Source: Hysterium pulicare CBS 123377
Lineage: Eukaryota > Ascomycota > Dothideomycetes > Hysteriales > Hysteriaceae
Direction of reading: 5' to 3'
Assembly (NCBI GenBank): GCA_000467715.1
Contig: AJFK01000563.1
Location: 83,218-147,217 of the forward strand
DNA length: 64,000 bases
Below, in pieces: positions 62,921 through 64,000 of the stretch; position 1 is the first letter of the stretch, and every line of letters starts with the position of its first letter. Position numbers and translations under genes: made by a program. A model generated the notes under the pieces. The model made no database searches. It worked only from the letters and a program-made list of their open reading frames with translations, and was not told the origin of the DNA.

Positions 62921-63194
62921 CCTTCCATTCTGAGAATTTAGTTGTTTTCTATTAATCAATATGAGCTATGCGTGTCATGGCGATAGTTGAGCTTCTTTTC
63001 GTCTGGATGTATAAGCCTCTAATATTTCTACGTACAAAGTCTTTGGAGTCGAGGAGTACTCTGACGATACATCAATCAAATCACATCTAACAGCACTCTA
63101 TTCGCACTCTATTCATCCTCTTTTAATGTTCTTCCCAACTACAATGGCTTTCATCTTTCCCCTGACGTTCAAATGAAGTTCGAGTACCGTTCAA

Positions 63195-63636
63195 CTACAA
63201 ATTAAGCCCAACAATCCCAAGCGCAGCCAACAGAACTCCCGTAGAGACGGTCATACCAGCCGCAGCACCAGGGAACGGGATCACAGTACTAGAAGCGGTA
63301 GGAGTAATCGGCACACCCGTTCCACTCGCGGGAGTGGTCGTGTTGAGAGATGCGCAGATATCACCGACTAGAGTTGCGAATACTAGGAAATGGAGTATAT
63401 TAGCTAATTAGTGCCGAGTGAAATTGCGGGGTAGACTAGCTAAGTGCCAGGGATGGGAGGGTGAGAGCTTTTGGTAAGCTACTGGACTTACGGGTCAGGT
63501 CCGCGGACGTGCAGGTGGAGTTCTTCTGGAGACACGGGACGACGTAGGATTTTAAGGTGTCGCTGTGAGAGCAGTGGCAGGCGTAGTCTGTAAGGCCGCA
63601 GCCGGCCTTTTGGATCCCGGTATCATCACATGTGGT
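63195..63636 (-). CDS. CFEM-domain cell-surface protein, 5' end missing
   Basis: Two reverse-strand exons are clear: 63636-63492 and 63382-63195. They encode a CFEM domain with TCDDTGIQKAGCGLTDYACH, CHCSHSDTLKSYVVPCLQKN and STCTSADLTLFATLVGDICA, giving the characteristic spaced cysteines (the first are missing with the upstream exon). A Thr/Ser/Pro linker follows, then a hydrophobic tail MTVSTGVLLAALGIVGLNL that fits a GPI-anchor signal. CFEM proteins sit in the fungal membrane or wall, and some take up haem or act in host interaction. The exon with signal peptide and first cysteines was not found in 63637-64000; it probably lies beyond the window. Confidence 0.82.
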
Positions 63637-64000
63637 CTATGTATTGAATTTGTCAGTGATTGAGTTTGAGTTTTCGGATTTTTCAGTTAGTAGAAGCAGA
63701 GATATTTCTATTGACTCATGAGTGTTGTGTCATTCTACGACTTGGATTATGGGGATACATGGGAAGCTTTTTTTTCTCATTGTTGTACTGATGAGTGAAC
63801 CTCAGGGTATGTCTATAAATATGTATGAAATTCAACGCCGATCCCTCGTATTTTTGGGTAAAATGTGCTCATTGCATTCTGAGGGAGTTGCATTTTGACA
63901 CAAGGAACCAAAGTTCTCGAAAATTGAAATCGATTTACTAGAATTACTAGAAGAGAGGAACATATAGGATAGTTGCGGTAAGCCTTTCTATTACCCCCGA
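63637..64000. other. Intron or promoter upstream of the CFEM exons
   Basis: Ends at an acceptor (CACTGAC branch-like, then ATACATAG on the reverse strand). No credible signal-peptide exon was seen in this stretch. A run of eight T lies near 63767-63776. Confidence 0.5.

Larger units (their letters stand above)
62572..63194. other. Convergent intergenic stretch with tandem repeats
   Basis: 3' regions of the monooxygenase and the CFEM gene. It contains an 8-bp tandem repeat and a diverged ~120-bp tandem duplication (62704-62920). Confidence 0.65.

Noticed and set aside
58667-63636. Secondary-metabolite gene cluster
   Set aside because: There are tailoring-like enzymes but no backbone synthase, terpene cyclase, transporter or pathway regulator in the window.
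1-64000. tRNA and snRNA genes
   Set aside because: I scanned for B-box-like GGTTCGAATCC and U6-like starts and found none I could fold into a cloverleaf; a tRNAscan or Infernal run would settle this.

Overview
The window is nuclear DNA of a filamentous ascomycete (Pezizomycotina). The evidence is compact intron-rich genes with mostly 45-110 nt introns, CTAAC/CTGAC-like branch sites, and fungus-type proteins (CFEM protein, Tvp23, Tma22, Kex2-processed aspartic protease, GH16 glucanase). A member of the Leotiomycetes seems likely from the overall look of the proteins, but that is inference. No tRNA, rRNA or CRISPR array was recognised.

Layout. 1-14 kb: tma22 (DENR), two uncharacterised proteins (one Pro-rich, one long coiled coil), rad17 (checkpoint clamp loader), tfg2 (TFIIF beta) and csn4 (COP9 signalosome). 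14-24 kb: nsa2 (60S assembly) divergent from bL21m (mitoribosome), the spindle checkpoint kinase mps1, the mitochondrial PP2C ptc7 and the splicing factor prp4. 23.5-31 kb: a gene-poor stretch around one bZIP gene with a membrane-factor-like hydrophobic segment and a uORF-rich leader. 30.7-45 kb: a Sel1-repeat gene with a 980 bp intron, a five-finger CCCH protein (ZC3H3/Red5 type), noc4 divergent from atp4, a membrane alpha/beta hydrolase, a condensation-domain-like acyltransferase and eIF3d. 45-58 kb: an uncharacterised protein, a membrane nucleotide pyrophosphatase, a secreted aspartic protease, a CitE-like lyase, tvp23, a secreted GH16 glucanase, cdc26 and a putative mitochondrial protein. 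58-64 kb is more accessory: an SDR reductase, a TetX-like FAD monooxygenase and the 3' part of a CFEM cell-surface protein.

Most genes are core housekeeping genes, often in head-to-head pairs sharing 180-290 bp promoters. Two pairs join a cytosolic ribosome-assembly factor to a mitochondrial protein (nsa2/bL21m, noc4/atp4).

The most notable non-genic feature is a family of ~180-215 bp non-autonomous inverted-repeat transposons (MITEs). There are three copies (1504-1716, 7451-7629, 50214-50428), each flanked by a different perfect 3-bp target duplication. Two sit just upstream of genes (rad17 and the aspartic protease). Other points of interest are very small exons (20-35 nt) in tma22, nsa2, atp4 and the Sel1 gene, a GC-AG intron, and possible uORF control of the bZIP gene. 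Exon boundaries were worked out by eye from splice signals, reading-frame continuity and remembered family sequence, so they are predictions.
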